A stretch of DNA of 64,000 nucleotides from contig NZ_SDDZ01000011.1 of assembly GCF_004115975.1 (NCBI RefSeq), positions 1 through 64,000 on the forward strand. Reading direction: 5' to 3'. Shown in pieces: positions 27,114 through 36,868 of this stretch (positions are counted from its first letter, which is position 1; each line of letters opens with the position of its first letter). The notes under the pieces were generated by a model. It had not been told where the DNA came from. It made no database searches and saw only the letters and a program-made list of their open reading frames with translations. The DNA is from Gelidibacter gilvus. Its GTDB lineage: Bacteria; Bacteroidota; Bacteroidia; Flavobacteriales; Flavobacteriaceae. A program made the translations under genes and the position numbers.

Positions 27114-27956
27114 ATGACCGCAACTTTCATTTTAGGAATAGGATTGGAATATATCGATACTGTTTTCCAAACGATACAGAATAGTAGTTTCTCACAATAT
27201 ACCATTGCAGGAATGAAGACACTTGCCGTCTTGTTTTTTTTGGTCAATATTCTCAAAAAATATAATGAGGGTGTTGCCGATAAGGACGGCTATTCGTGGG
27301 GATTGACCCCAGGAGAACTTGCGAAAAATTTTGCAATAGTAATATTGGTCATCTTCTCAACGCAAGTATTAGGTTTCTTTGATGGTATTCTGGTCGCAAT
27401 TGAAGGTCAATACCGTGCCACCGCACCTGCACTACTGCCCTTACAGATGCAGGATCTTCCATTAGAAGAAGATATAAATCTTTTTGATGCCGCAAAAAAC
27501 GCAATGATATTACTTTATGAAGCATTAATAACTCCACTATATGGTTTCAAGATATTGGCTTTTATAGTAAGTCTCTTTCTTTGGATTTTGGATTTATTTA
27601 TTTACCCACTTTTCTTGGCAGAACGCTATTTTCTATTGGGTATTATGCAAGCGTTTTTTCCATTGGTCATTAGTTTGGCCGTATTTGAAAAATTCAGATC
27701 GCTTGCTTATTCATTTTTCAAGTTATATGCGGCGGTTTATATGCTGGTGCCAGCATTCTTTTTGGTCAACATATTTATCAATGCCATTTATACGGAGATC
27801 AATACCAATTTTTGGCCTAACCTGTTTGGAACTGATGCAGGACAAGGCTTTTTTGCTCCAGTGGTACAGCTGGGCTCAGTTTTTTTTATAGTATTTCTAA
27901 AATTCAAATTATACAGCCGTGCCACATCGTTCACGCTCAGATTGTTTAATAGCTAA
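27114..27956 (+). CDS. traJ: Conjugative transposon TraJ protein (VirB6-like)
   Basis: 280 residues with about six to seven hydrophobic helices. The SWGLTPGELAKNFAIVILVI segment near residue 60 and FFPLVISLAVFEKFRS near 180 are typical of TraJ. It is a polytopic inner membrane channel component in known systems. It sits in the conserved order TraI-TraJ-TraK. Confidence 0.85.
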   Translation: MTATFILGIGLEYIDTVFQTIQNSSFSQYTIAGMKTLAVLFFLVNILKKYNEGVADKDGYSWGLTPGELAKNFAIVILVIFSTQVLGFFDGILVAIEGQYRATAPALLPLQMQDLPLEEDINLFDAAKNAMILLYEALITPLYGFKILAFIVSLFLWILDLFIYPLFLAERYFLLGIMQAFFPLVISLAVFEKFRSLAYSFFKLYAAVYMLVPAFFLVNIFINAIYTEINTNFWPNLFGTDAGQGFFAPVVQLGSVFFIVFLKFKLYSRATSFTLRLFNS

Positions 27957-27966
27957 TCCAATTCAA

Positions 27967-28590
27967 ATGAAAACTCCGTATAGAAATATCTATGAGATCC
28001 TAAAATTAAACCGACTCATCGTTTTAGCCGTTATTGTTTGTACATTATTATCCAGCACCTTTTCACTTTGGATGGCTTTTACTACCAATAAAAATGCGCT
28101 CAATAGTGCGTTTGCCATAAATACCAATGGAAGTATCATTCCGTTGAAGCTTGTTTCTCAGAAGGAAAATTTCGCTGTAGAAGCATTGGCACATTTAGAG
28201 CAGTTCCACAATTACTTCTATAATATTGATGCAAGCAACTATGAACGAAATTTAAAAAAAGCCCTTTGGCTAGGGAATAGTTCTGTGGACAACCTCTATC
28301 GTCAGAAAAAAGCGGATGGTGTCTATAACCGATTATTACAATACTCGTTGGTTCAAAAAGTTCTCAGAATTGATACCGATCTAAATGAAGCTGATGGAAA
28401 ATATAGTTTCACGACGACCACCATTTTTGAAATCAACAGAGGCGTCATTACAGACACTTATGAATTGGTCTCCACAGGAAAACTGATCATAGTTGACCGA
28501 AACTTCCCCAACAATCCACATGGACTATTGATTACCGATTACTTCGAAAGCACACTAAAAAAAATTCAAAATGAAAATAGAAAAAAATAA
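27967..28590 (+). CDS. traK: Conjugative transposon TraK protein (VirB8-like)
   Basis: 207 residues from ATG 27967; the longer frame from 27919 overlaps traJ and lacks a sensible start. One N-terminal membrane anchor (about 16-38) is followed by a periplasmic domain with LEQFHNYFYNIDASNYERNL, a TraK hallmark. It overlaps traM by 20 bp. Confidence 0.85.
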   Translation: MKTPYRNIYEILKLNRLIVLAVIVCTLLSSTFSLWMAFTTNKNALNSAFAINTNGSIIPLKLVSQKENFAVEALAHLEQFHNYFYNIDASNYERNLKKALWLGNSSVDNLYRQKKADGVYNRLLQYSLVQKVLRIDTDLNEADGKYSFTTTTIFEINRGVITDTYELVSTGKLIIVDRNFPNNPHGLLITDYFESTLKKIQNENRKK

Positions 28591-29500
28591 AATAGTCTTT
28601 GCAGCAGTGTTGGCTGTGATTTTCATTTTCCTAATTTCCTATTCAATGATGATTATGGGAGATGACAAAAGTGAAAATGAGAACCTTAAGCAAACCTTGA
28701 TCCCAGATTTGAAAGAAAACCAAAAACAGTATGATTCAAAATTGGATGCCATTAATGACCTTAAAGAGATACGCGAGACCAACGCACCTAGCATCTATAA
28801 TGAAAAACTGATTGATTCCTTGGGCTTTTACGATGCCCACTTACCACAACGCGAAAAAGAACGCATTGTAGATAGTATTTACAACTCAGGTAAAATCCAG
28901 TACTCCGAGAAACGCTATCAAAACTTCGGAAAAGATAAAGTGACTCAAATTGAAAAAAAACAAATTGATTCCGTCGAAATTAAGACTGAACAAAAAATTC
29001 AAGCCAAAGAACTTGGATTGGAACATCAATTGTTTTTTGCCGCTTCGCCAAAGCCAAATGATAGTGCCACACTGGGCCATACCGACGAGAGTATTTATGT
29101 CGTTGTAGATGGCGATCAAATTGTAAAGGCCAAGACGCGATTAAGAATGCGTCTGATGAAAGCAGCAACAATCAACAATAGACTGATGCCAAAGAATACA
29201 CACGTCTTTGGATTTATCAGCTTTCAGCCCAATCGCGCTTTGATTAACATTGAGAATATCGACCATCATCCCACAAAGCTCAAAGCTTTCGATTTGCAAG
29301 ATGGCAGTGAAGGCATTTATGTCGAAAATAATTTCCGCGCTGAAGCCACCGATGAAGTTTTGAATGATATAATTGGCGATATCAACATTCCATCAGTTCC
29401 TCAAGTCAGTGGAATTACTAAGGTTCTAAAACGCAACAATCGAAGCGTAAAAGTGACTGTACTGAATAATTACAAATTAATTCTAAAACCAATGCCATAG
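28571..29500 (+). CDS. traM: Conjugative transposon TraM protein (VirB10-like)
   Basis: 309 residues: a single N-terminal membrane helix (8-28), a charged linker of about 100 residues, and a C-terminal domain with RLRMRLMKAATINNRLMPKN and NTHVFGFISFQPNRALINIE, typical of TraM. VirB10-type proteins span the periplasm and link inner and outer membrane rings. Confidence 0.88.
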   Translation: MKIEKNKIVFAAVLAVIFIFLISYSMMIMGDDKSENENLKQTLIPDLKENQKQYDSKLDAINDLKEIRETNAPSIYNEKLIDSLGFYDAHLPQREKERIVDSIYNSGKIQYSEKRYQNFGKDKVTQIEKKQIDSVEIKTEQKIQAKELGLEHQLFFAASPKPNDSATLGHTDESIYVVVDGDQIVKAKTRLRMRLMKAATINNRLMPKNTHVFGFISFQPNRALINIENIDHHPTKLKAFDLQDGSEGIYVENNFRAEATDEVLNDIIGDINIPSVPQVSGITKVLKRNNRSVKVTVLNNYKLILKPMP

Positions 29501-29529
29501 GCCTAATTTATCTTTTAAATCTGACTCTT

Positions 29530-30384
29530 ATGAAAAACTATATGATTATTTCAGCGCTTCTAATTTGCATGTTTGTACCACAACTTTGCTCTGCACAAGA
29601 TTCAATGCAAGCATCCCAAGTTCTGGATACTATTTATGCCAATGACACCAAAAACGTTGCACTATTTTTTCCTGAACCCATTAGACAAGGAATAACTGGA
29701 TCAGAGAATTTTGTATTTACATACAATCGTGAAAATGAACAGTATTTTGGATTGCTCCAGGCAAAACCGGGTAAAGAAAGTAATCTTCTGGTTATCAATA
29801 GAAACGGTTCCGTTTTTTCGTATATTGTAAAGTATAAAGCAAAACTTTCAAAGCTCAATTATTTCATTCCAATCTCCAGTAGTATTGGGAATGAAAAACC
29901 AAAAGTGAAGGATTCGATTTATATTGAAACCGCTGAGAAAAGTGTTGATTACGGTAAGTATTATTATGAAAAGTTCTGTAGTTATCTTCTTGATAGAAAC
30001 CAGCGCATCGGACGGATTAAGAATGAAACAGAAGATATTGTCTTAAGTGTTGAGAATATTGTTTTTGATAAAGAAGAACTCTATTTCGTAATCCAAATTG
30101 AGAATACTTCTAGTTTGGATTACGACTTAAATTTTTTGAAACTCTCGATTGAAACACGTCAAAAAGGAAAAAGGAAATCGTTGCAACGTCTATATAAAGA
30201 ACCTATTTTAAAATATAATCTACCATCTAAAATCAGAGAAAACGAAACGGTAAGATTCGTGTATGTTATGTCTAAGTTCTCCTTATCCAATAACCGCAGG
30301 GTCATTTTAGAACTGAACGAAAAAGATGGGGAACGCAATATTGAATTGAAAATATCACACAGATTTATTAATAATCCAAATTAA
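29530..30384 (+). CDS. traN: Conjugative transposon TraN protein (VirB9-like, DUF4138)
   Basis: 284 residues with a signal peptide ending in LCSAQ (residue 23). The beta-rich body begins with DTIYANDTKNVALFFPEPIR and VFTYNRENEQYFGLLQAKPG, the typical start of TraN/DUF4138. It would form the outer membrane part of the secretion channel. A lipoprotein gene follows 7 bp later. Confidence 0.85.
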   Translation: MKNYMIISALLICMFVPQLCSAQDSMQASQVLDTIYANDTKNVALFFPEPIRQGITGSENFVFTYNRENEQYFGLLQAKPGKESNLLVINRNGSVFSYIVKYKAKLSKLNYFIPISSSIGNEKPKVKDSIYIETAEKSVDYGKYYYEKFCSYLLDRNQRIGRIKNETEDIVLSVENIVFDKEELYFVIQIENTSSLDYDLNFLKLSIETRQKGKRKSLQRLYKEPILKYNLPSKIRENETVRFVYVMSKFSLSNNRRVILELNEKDGERNIELKISHRFINNPN

Positions 30385-30391
30385 TAGTAAT

Positions 30392-30757
30392 ATGAAAAAA
30401 ATCGCCATTTGCTCACTCGTCCTCCTATTTATTTCATGTTCTCAAACAACGAGTCTTTCGCCTAATGAAACTGCCAAAGTAGTTGCAGAAAGCTTTTATC
30501 ACGGGGACAAAACAACACTCAAAAAACATACAACTTCTGATGGCTATGCAAACTTTGTAAGCATTCAGGAAATGTTTGCTCAGGATAAAAATTCGAAATC
30601 AGATTTTAAGATTATCGATGAAGTAACAGATGGCGGCGTGTCTTGGGTAAAATATTCCACAGCCTACGATCCAAAACCTGGCGTCTTTAAATTAGTGCAG
30701 GAAGATGGTCAATGGAAGGTTACTCATAATGGACCTCAAGATAAGGGACCTTTTTAA
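30392..30757 (+). CDS. DUF4878-like lipoprotein at the end of the tra operon
   Basis: 121 residues. Lipoprotein signal with cysteine 16 in LLFISCSQT. The mature domain (ETAKVVAESFYHGD, later WVKYSTAYDPKPGVFKLVQE and GQWKVTHN) resembles DUF4878/NTF2-like lipoproteins. Here it takes the place where TraO, TraP and TraQ are found in CTnDOT. Role unknown; outer membrane anchoring of the apparatus is possible. Confidence 0.7.
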   Translation: MKKIAICSLVLLFISCSQTTSLSPNETAKVVAESFYHGDKTTLKKHTTSDGYANFVSIQEMFAQDKNSKSDFKIIDEVTDGGVSWVKYSTAYDPKPGVFKLVQEDGQWKVTHNGPQDKGPF

Positions 30758-30792
30758 AAAAGAATTTTTACGTTAAACTCTGTTAAATCCTA

Positions 30793-30987
30793 TCAATATT
30801 GATTTGCCAATAACCCTGTGTCCCTCCGTGACGTATAGAACCCTTTCGTCTTAAGCGCATTTATATGTTTGTCAACAGGAGATTCATTAATACCTAAAGC
30901 CTCAGCTATTTCGGTATAGGTAATGGTTGTATTATTTGCAATAAGTTTAAGAACTTCTTTCCGTCTTTTAGTTAGAGTTTTAATCAC
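30793..30987 (-). CDS. Winged-helix fragment, 64 residues
   Basis: From a GTG at 30987 the frame encodes RRKEVLKLIANNTTITYTEI followed by a recognition helix (GINESPVDKHINALKTKGF). This is the helix-turn-helix found at the C-terminus of AlbA/Fic-type regulators. The expected end (a GYW-like wing) is replaced by RRDTGLLANQY, and no N-terminal domain lies upstream. Probably a remnant at the junction of tra operon and restriction cargo. Confidence 0.4.
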   Translation of the reverse strand: MIKTLTKRRKEVLKLIANNTTITYTEIAEALGINESPVDKHINALKTKGFYTSRRDTGLLANQY

Positions 30988-31099
30988 ATCAATGGCAACA
31001 CTAGCTAAACCAACTATTACAGCACCTTAAAAGATAAGTTCCCTTTTGCATTCTATACGATTGGTTTCGATCATAGGAATTTATTTAATGTTTTAGCTT

Positions 31100-33748
31100 T
31101 TACATTCCACTTATCAATTCCTTTGCTTTGTCCAAAGGGTAAGCGCCGCTCACTTCTTTTTTATCGAAAATCATAAAATAGGAAAAATTATGACCAGCTT
31201 GTTTTTCCCATTCATTACCCAGTCGGCACTTGCCTTCACTATCAGAACCGTCTAAATGGTCGCCCTTGGATTCGATCAATATCGTTCTGCCAGATTTAGT
31301 CTGCAATATAAAATCAGGATAATGGTTTGCTTTGAATCCATTGATGTAAAATCCTTTTCCTTTGTCCAGATTCCTGTGCCAAAATGCAATATTTGAGGCT
31401 GTTCCAATTTCCATGATAACGCGCTCTTCAAAATTATTCATCGTGCCTTCCTTTTCATACAAAGAATTTCCAATAGAAGAACCTGTAGCTCCTGGAACAA
31501 TTTCCTTCTTTAATTTCCAGTTGTCTTTAGCTGTTATGCGTTTTGATTTAATTAAATCCATAAATCGAGTTTCGGCATAACTATCCGAAAGCTCTCTGAT
31601 TTTAGATTTTATTTTGTCTGTATAACTCCACTTTCTAACCAAAATATCACGCATCTGTTCGGCGTTCATTGAATTTAAAATTCGTCCAACATATATTTTG
31701 ATTTCCTGATCTGGAATGGGATACATATTCCCAATTATTTGTAATATCTGATGAGTGATATCGCTTATTTGGGCATCTTTGGGTTTTGCCAAAATGTAAT
31801 CAGCAATAGGATCCTTTACTTGGCTTTCTTCAATCTTTACCCAATCAGGCGCATAGTTATCTTTTACTGTTTCTGTTAAATCTACCTTATATAAATCTGA
31901 AGATATTCGATCAAAATCGATTTTGATATCTTCGTTTGAAAGTTTAAAATCTTTCAATAAAGATTCTCTATTTAACAGTTCTTGATCTGTACCAAAAATA
32001 TCACTTGCAGTTACTTTTAGAAAAAACTGGGGAAAATCAATCTTTTCTATAAATTCCTTATTGGCCTCCTTTATGCGATAGCGTTTTACTTTATCTCCCA
32101 TTTCCTGAAACATGTTTTCGTCTATAGGTTGTTTTTCTTGCTCCTTTAGTTGCTTTTCTAACTCGGCGTTCTGTTCTGCCGCCATTGTTTCTATTTCGGT
32201 AATTACAGAAGTATCTTCAATATCATCTTCATCGAGATTAGGATTATAGGAAATTCGACTCTTATCAATAATTTCTTCCTGTTCTTCTCCCGGAACTTCT
32301 GGATGTTGTTCTGGAAACAAAAAGGATTCAACAGGATCTATAACTTTCGCTTCCCTTTCTTCTTCAGTCATTCTATCAACAGCGCGATGTTCGTTGCCGC
32401 TAAAACCAGAAGCCTTTAAACCATCAACAATACTTTGTAAGGTTTCATTAAACTTTGCAGATGCTGTCAATACATAAGAAAGGTTAAGTTGGAAAGCCTT
32501 GTGCTTTTGTACGTACGGTTGACGCAAAACACGACCCAAAATCTGCTCAACATCCACAGCACTCGATTTGTCAGCCAATGAAGCCAGAATGTATGCAAAT
32601 GGACAATCCCAGCCTTCTTTTAAAGCATTTATTGTGATGATATAGCGCACTTCACATGATCTATCCGATAAGTCAACTCCTTTTAACTCGTCAATATTGG
32701 CCGTTTTAATCTTTATATGATTCTCTGGTATACCTAATCCTAATAATTGTTCTTTTAATTTTTCAAAAGTCGTATTGTCGTCTTTTGTTTTTGGTTGTGC
32801 TTGGAACAAAACAATCGGTCTAATATATTTTCCGCCTTCAGCTTCTTCACTTTTAGCTAGATTCTCCAACTTACGCTGCAAATGCAACGCATTATTGATG
32901 ACCTCTGTTTTATCGTGATTGTTATAAACGATTACAGGGAGCTTGACCATATGTTCCTTTTTTAATTCTATGGCCGGAACTAAACTGACAATATTGCTAT
33001 TGGCTTTTCGGGTTGCTGTTAAATCCAAAATAAAGGATGGATTTAAATTTTTGAGCATATCTACACTTAAATCACTTTCCGCATTGTGACTTTCATCAAC
33101 TACTAATACAGGATTTAAACTTCTAATTACATTGATAAGCGCAGTATCGTCAACATCTTCTAAAAGGTGCTTTCTGTTCGCGTATTGTGGCACAAAAGAT
33201 TCCAATTGACCATTTTCCTGATACACCTTTCTGTCCTCTTTGTTTTTTGCGCGTAAGCTTGCAAAACTCAAAACGAAAATGCTTAATTGCTCCTTTACAA
33301 CTGTGGGATTAAAATTTGAGCCTTGCAACAAATCTTCCTTTTGGTAAATGGCAACTTTGTGATTGAATAGGGCATTCAACTTTTGACGGTAAGGGTGCTC
33401 TGGATTGGATAAGGCATTCACAGTTTGCTGTAATAAATTACTCCAGGGCACTAACCAGATGACGGCTTTTGTTTGTGAAGTATCGTAAGCTGAAAAAATG
33501 GAATGCAAGGCATTAACTGCTATGAAGGTTTTTCCTCCTGCTGTTGGCACTTTAATACAAACATGAGCGGCCTTTGGAATGTTATTTTTATAGGGTTGCA
33601 TACCTGTATTATCCAACGGATTATACGGGCCTATTTTATCCTCCCAATAGGTATTGAAGGCCGTCGCCACATTTTTATGCTCTTGAACGTATTCTAAATA
33701 TTCTTCAAGATTATCTATTACTTTTTGCTGGAACCCTTTTAATTCCAT
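31100..33748 (-). CDS. Type III restriction endonuclease subunit (Res)
   Basis: 882 residues. SF2 helicase motifs: Walker A VPTAGGKTF (68-75), DESH 218-221, DLTATRK, and QILGRVLRQ as motif VI. The C-terminal PD-(D/E)XK nuclease has D812 (YPDFIL) and E826-S-K828 (IESKGD). In known type III systems Res works only in complex with Mod. It starts 3 bp after the rhuM-like gene stop, in an operon order HTH, mod, rhuM, res. All motifs look intact although its mod partner is disrupted. Confidence 0.92.
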   Translation of the reverse strand: MELKGFQQKVIDNLEEYLEYVQEHKNVATAFNTYWEDKIGPYNPLDNTGMQPYKNNIPKAAHVCIKVPTAGGKTFIAVNALHSIFSAYDTSQTKAVIWLVPWSNLLQQTVNALSNPEHPYRQKLNALFNHKVAIYQKEDLLQGSNFNPTVVKEQLSIFVLSFASLRAKNKEDRKVYQENGQLESFVPQYANRKHLLEDVDDTALINVIRSLNPVLVVDESHNAESDLSVDMLKNLNPSFILDLTATRKANSNIVSLVPAIELKKEHMVKLPVIVYNNHDKTEVINNALHLQRKLENLAKSEEAEGGKYIRPIVLFQAQPKTKDDNTTFEKLKEQLLGLGIPENHIKIKTANIDELKGVDLSDRSCEVRYIITINALKEGWDCPFAYILASLADKSSAVDVEQILGRVLRQPYVQKHKAFQLNLSYVLTASAKFNETLQSIVDGLKASGFSGNEHRAVDRMTEEEREAKVIDPVESFLFPEQHPEVPGEEQEEIIDKSRISYNPNLDEDDIEDTSVITEIETMAAEQNAELEKQLKEQEKQPIDENMFQEMGDKVKRYRIKEANKEFIEKIDFPQFFLKVTASDIFGTDQELLNRESLLKDFKLSNEDIKIDFDRISSDLYKVDLTETVKDNYAPDWVKIEESQVKDPIADYILAKPKDAQISDITHQILQIIGNMYPIPDQEIKIYVGRILNSMNAEQMRDILVRKWSYTDKIKSKIRELSDSYAETRFMDLIKSKRITAKDNWKLKKEIVPGATGSSIGNSLYEKEGTMNNFEERVIMEIGTASNIAFWHRNLDKGKGFYINGFKANHYPDFILQTKSGRTILIESKGDHLDGSDSEGKCRLGNEWEKQAGHNFSYFMIFDKKEVSGAYPLDKAKELISGM

Positions 33749-33751
33749 ATC

Positions 33752-34741
33752 CTAGTTTTTCAATTTCTTGATTTGTCTATCAAAATCAGAAATGATTTTT
33801 TGGGTCTTGTTAAATTGGTCGTATTCCTTTCCTGCTTTGGAAATAGCTTGCTTATGCGACTTTGTTCTTTTGCCTTCTAAAATTTTAAACTCATTGAAGT
33901 TTAAAATTTTATCTACACTAGTTGCTAAACCTTCCATCGTAAAGGTGTTTTCGCGTTCTATCAAATTTTCTATGTAATCAAAATAACCTGTTACTGTGCG
34001 TTCCAATTGCTTAATCTCTTTTTCCTGCAAGTAATTTTTGGCTATGGTCGTATCTGTTTTTATGATTCTGCCTTCGGGAGCATTCTTCCAAGTGGTCAAA
34101 CCCATATTTTTTGTTGTGGCATTGGCATTTTTATAAATAATTTCAGCTGCCGTATTTCCTGTAATGGCAAAATGAAACTTGTTTTGCACCATTGCATAAA
34201 AACTTTTAGTAATTTCAGATTGGGGATTGTAGTCTATACTACACTCTGCAAAAATATCAGTGATTTGCTGATAAATTCTGCGCTCACTGGCACGAATGGA
34301 ACGCACACGATCCAGTAACTCTCTAAAATAATCCTTTCCGAAAACTGCTTCGCCTTGTTTCAAACGATTGTCGTCTAAAACAAAACCTTTAATAATATAT
34401 TCTTTCAGGGTTTGGGTTGCCCAAATTCTAAACTGTGTGCCCCTTTGCGACTTTACGCGATACCCAACGGAAATAATGACATCAAGATTATAGAACTTAA
34501 CAGGTTTGTCTGAACCACTAATGTGCAAAATTTGCACATTGCTTTTTTCTTCGAGTTCTCCTTCATTAAAAACATTTCCAATATGTTTGGTAATCACACT
34601 TCTTTCTCGGTCGAAAAGTTGACTCATTTGTTCTTGAGTGAGCCAAATAGTTTCGTTTTCCAACAGTACCTTCAGTTTTACTTCTCCCTCTGGAGTAGTA
34701 TATAAAATAAAGTTATTTTGCTCGGGTATTAAATCACTCAT
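33752..34741 (-). CDS. RhuM-family protein in the restriction operon
   Basis: 329 residues. The text YTTPEGEVKLKVLLENETIW, then LTQEQMSQLFDRERSVITKH, then KFYNLDVIISVGYRVKSQRG is diagnostic of the RhuM family, whose N-terminal domain is a KilA-N/Bro-like DNA-binding fold. RhuM proteins often sit inside restriction operons, but their role there is not established. The C-terminal half is helical. Lies 3 bp before res. Confidence 0.85.
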   Translation of the reverse strand: MSDLIPEQNNFILYTTPEGEVKLKVLLENETIWLTQEQMSQLFDRERSVITKHIGNVFNEGELEEKSNVQILHISGSDKPVKFYNLDVIISVGYRVKSQRGTQFRIWATQTLKEYIIKGFVLDDNRLKQGEAVFGKDYFRELLDRVRSIRASERRIYQQITDIFAECSIDYNPQSEITKSFYAMVQNKFHFAITGNTAAEIIYKNANATTKNMGLTTWKNAPEGRIIKTDTTIAKNYLQEKEIKQLERTVTGYFDYIENLIERENTFTMEGLATSVDKILNFNEFKILEGKRTKSHKQAISKAGKEYDQFNKTQKIISDFDRQIKKLKN

Positions 34742-34804
34742 AAAATTCTTCAGATTTTTCAGTTGTTTCCAAAATGGAAATATCTCAATTTATAAACTCT
34801 AGTT

Positions 34805-36453
34805 CTAAAACTTCGTGATATCTCTCGGTATCTTTTTGAATATGATGTTGTTTTTTGCCATAAATTCTTTTGGCAATAAACAATTATCTGCATAAATAAG
34901 ATATTGCTCGCCTTTTGTCTTTATAAGTTCGAGTGCATCAAAATCCAATGTTGTTAGCTTGTTCTTCTCGTAAATGAAATAATAAACGGTATCCTCTTTT
35001 ACACCTAATTCATATTTGTTTAGGTCTATTTTAGAATTATAGGCTGTGCGCGTTTCTGAAAACCAAATGTACTCGCGTATTTTTTCAGTGTCCACTTGCT
35101 CATTTAAATTTTGGTCAGCATCAAAAAGTGGCAAACCCAGTTCGTAATAATCAAACGCTCCGCCAGTTCCTTCCACTTTTTTAGTGTCTTTTCCGAAACC
35201 TTTGGTTACACGCTTCACTCTTTCGGCAGTAATGGTATTGGCATAATCTTCCATTTCTACTAAAATGAATTTTCTATGTCCACCATCCTGCTTGTTTAAG
35301 TTTAAAACTGAGTGTGCAGTTGTACCAGAGCCTGCAAAAGAATCTAGGATTATTGAGTTTTTAGTTGTTGATTGTTGTACTATATATTCAATAAAATCAC
35401 TTGATTTCGGTGTTTCAAAAACTTTTTTAGAAAATATTTTTTTTAACTCTAAAGTTCCAGATTCTGCAGAAAATTCTGAACCGTGCCAAAAAGATTTAGG
35501 TTTTATTCTTTTTTCAATTCCGTCCTTATTTAAATAGTCTTTTTGAAAAACATCAAATTCATTTCTTGTTTTGACTATTTTAATTTCTAACTCATCAATT
35601 CTTTTGAGTAAGGTTTCTTTTCCCCATCTCCAAATGCCACTTTCTCCATTTGAAAGCTTTGGTAAAATCTCTATAAGCTCATCTTTCTTTTCGAGACTTA
35701 TAGTATTGGTCAGTTCGTTATAATAAATTGGATAAAACAAATTTGGTCTGTCAATTTGCCTAGCATTACTACCACGCTTTCTTAAACCCAAATGTCTATA
35801 TTTTCCAATTTTGTCCTCTAACTTGTACTCTTTTGAATATTCCTCTGGTAATGAAACACCTTCTGTTATAAACTTACCCTTTTGATAGATAATCAGATTT
35901 TCATGCGCTGTGGCAATGTATTTATCATCACTTCTACCTTTAAAATTATTTACCACTGCTATATTTGATATAAAGTTTCGAATTCCAAATATCTCATCAC
36001 ACATCAACTTCAGATTTGCCTGTTCATTATCATCAATGCTTATAAAAATCGCACCATCGTCCGCTAAAAATTTATGAAGTAACTGCAAACGTGGATACAT
36101 CATGCACAACCACTTATCATGTCTTGTTAAATCTTCCCCGTCTTTACCAACTACTTGGCCTAACCATTTTTTAATTTTTGGATGGTTTACATTATCGTTA
36201 TATACCCAGCCTTCATTACCCGTGTTGTAAGGAGGATCAATATAAATGCACTTTACTTTGCCTTCATATTCTGGCAAAAGACTTTTGAGAGCTTCTAAAT
36301 TATCGCCGTGAATTATTTTATTGCCGCTTTAGGTTGGTTCGTCCTGTTCTCCTTTATCAGATGTAAACCATATTTGTGTTCTAAAATTCGATAAGGCACA
36401 TCAAGATGATGGCTTATCACTTTATCTTTTCCTATCCAATTGAGTGTTGGCAT
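34805..36453 (-). pseudogene. Type III DNA methyltransferase (mod), 5' end broken
   Basis: The body (34805-36277) encodes an N6-adenine methylase with DPPY in CIYIDPPYNTG and LDSFAGSGTTAHS for AdoMet binding. Upstream, the expected start lies at ATG 36453: MPTLNWIGKDKVISHHLDVP, YRILEHKYG. That frame runs out at a TAA at 36313-36315. The homologous continuation FTSDKGEQDEPT then SGNKIIHGDNLEALKSL lies in another frame, with the shift near 36365-36372, and is interrupted by a TAA at 36329-36331. So there is one frameshift and one nonsense codon. A TTG at 36277 could start a product lacking about 58 residues. Probably inactive or truncated. Confidence 0.75.
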
Positions 36454-36460
36454 ATAACTA

Positions 36461-36655
36461 TTATTCTTTATTTGAGATTATCAATTCTTTTACATCTACG
36501 TCTAAAATATTCGCGATGTCCATCAAGGTTTCCAATCGTGGTTGCTGGCGGTTTTGAGCATAAGCGTTAACCATATTATAACTCTTGCCAAGCTTTTCAG
36601 CCAGCCAAGTTTGTTTTATGCCCTTCTGTTCCAATACTTCCTTAATTCGATTCAT
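36461..36655 (-). CDS. Xre-type controller of the restriction operon
   Basis: 64 residues from the ATG at 36655. It is a complete small HTH: IKEVLEQKGIKQTWLAEKLG, SYNMVNAYAQNRQQP, LDVDVKELI. It ends 7 bp before the mod start and resembles controller proteins placed at the front of restriction operons. Confidence 0.8.
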   Translation of the reverse strand: MNRIKEVLEQKGIKQTWLAEKLGKSYNMVNAYAQNRQQPRLETLMDIANILDVDVKELIISNKE

Positions 36656-36868
36656 TTTAGAACTTATTTTTTCAGCTACCAAAATAGTCAAGTTAATTTA
36701 TATATCTCAAAAAATTGTGTAAAAAGTGTGAATGGAGGGTTTTGTTTAGAATATGCAGTTTAGTAAAGAACTGATGTAGGAAACAAAAGTTGAATAGAAA
36801 ATTTGTGAGGATCTTTTAAAAAAAATCATATTTCTAACAATAGCTTATTTCTTATCTTAAAAATGGTT

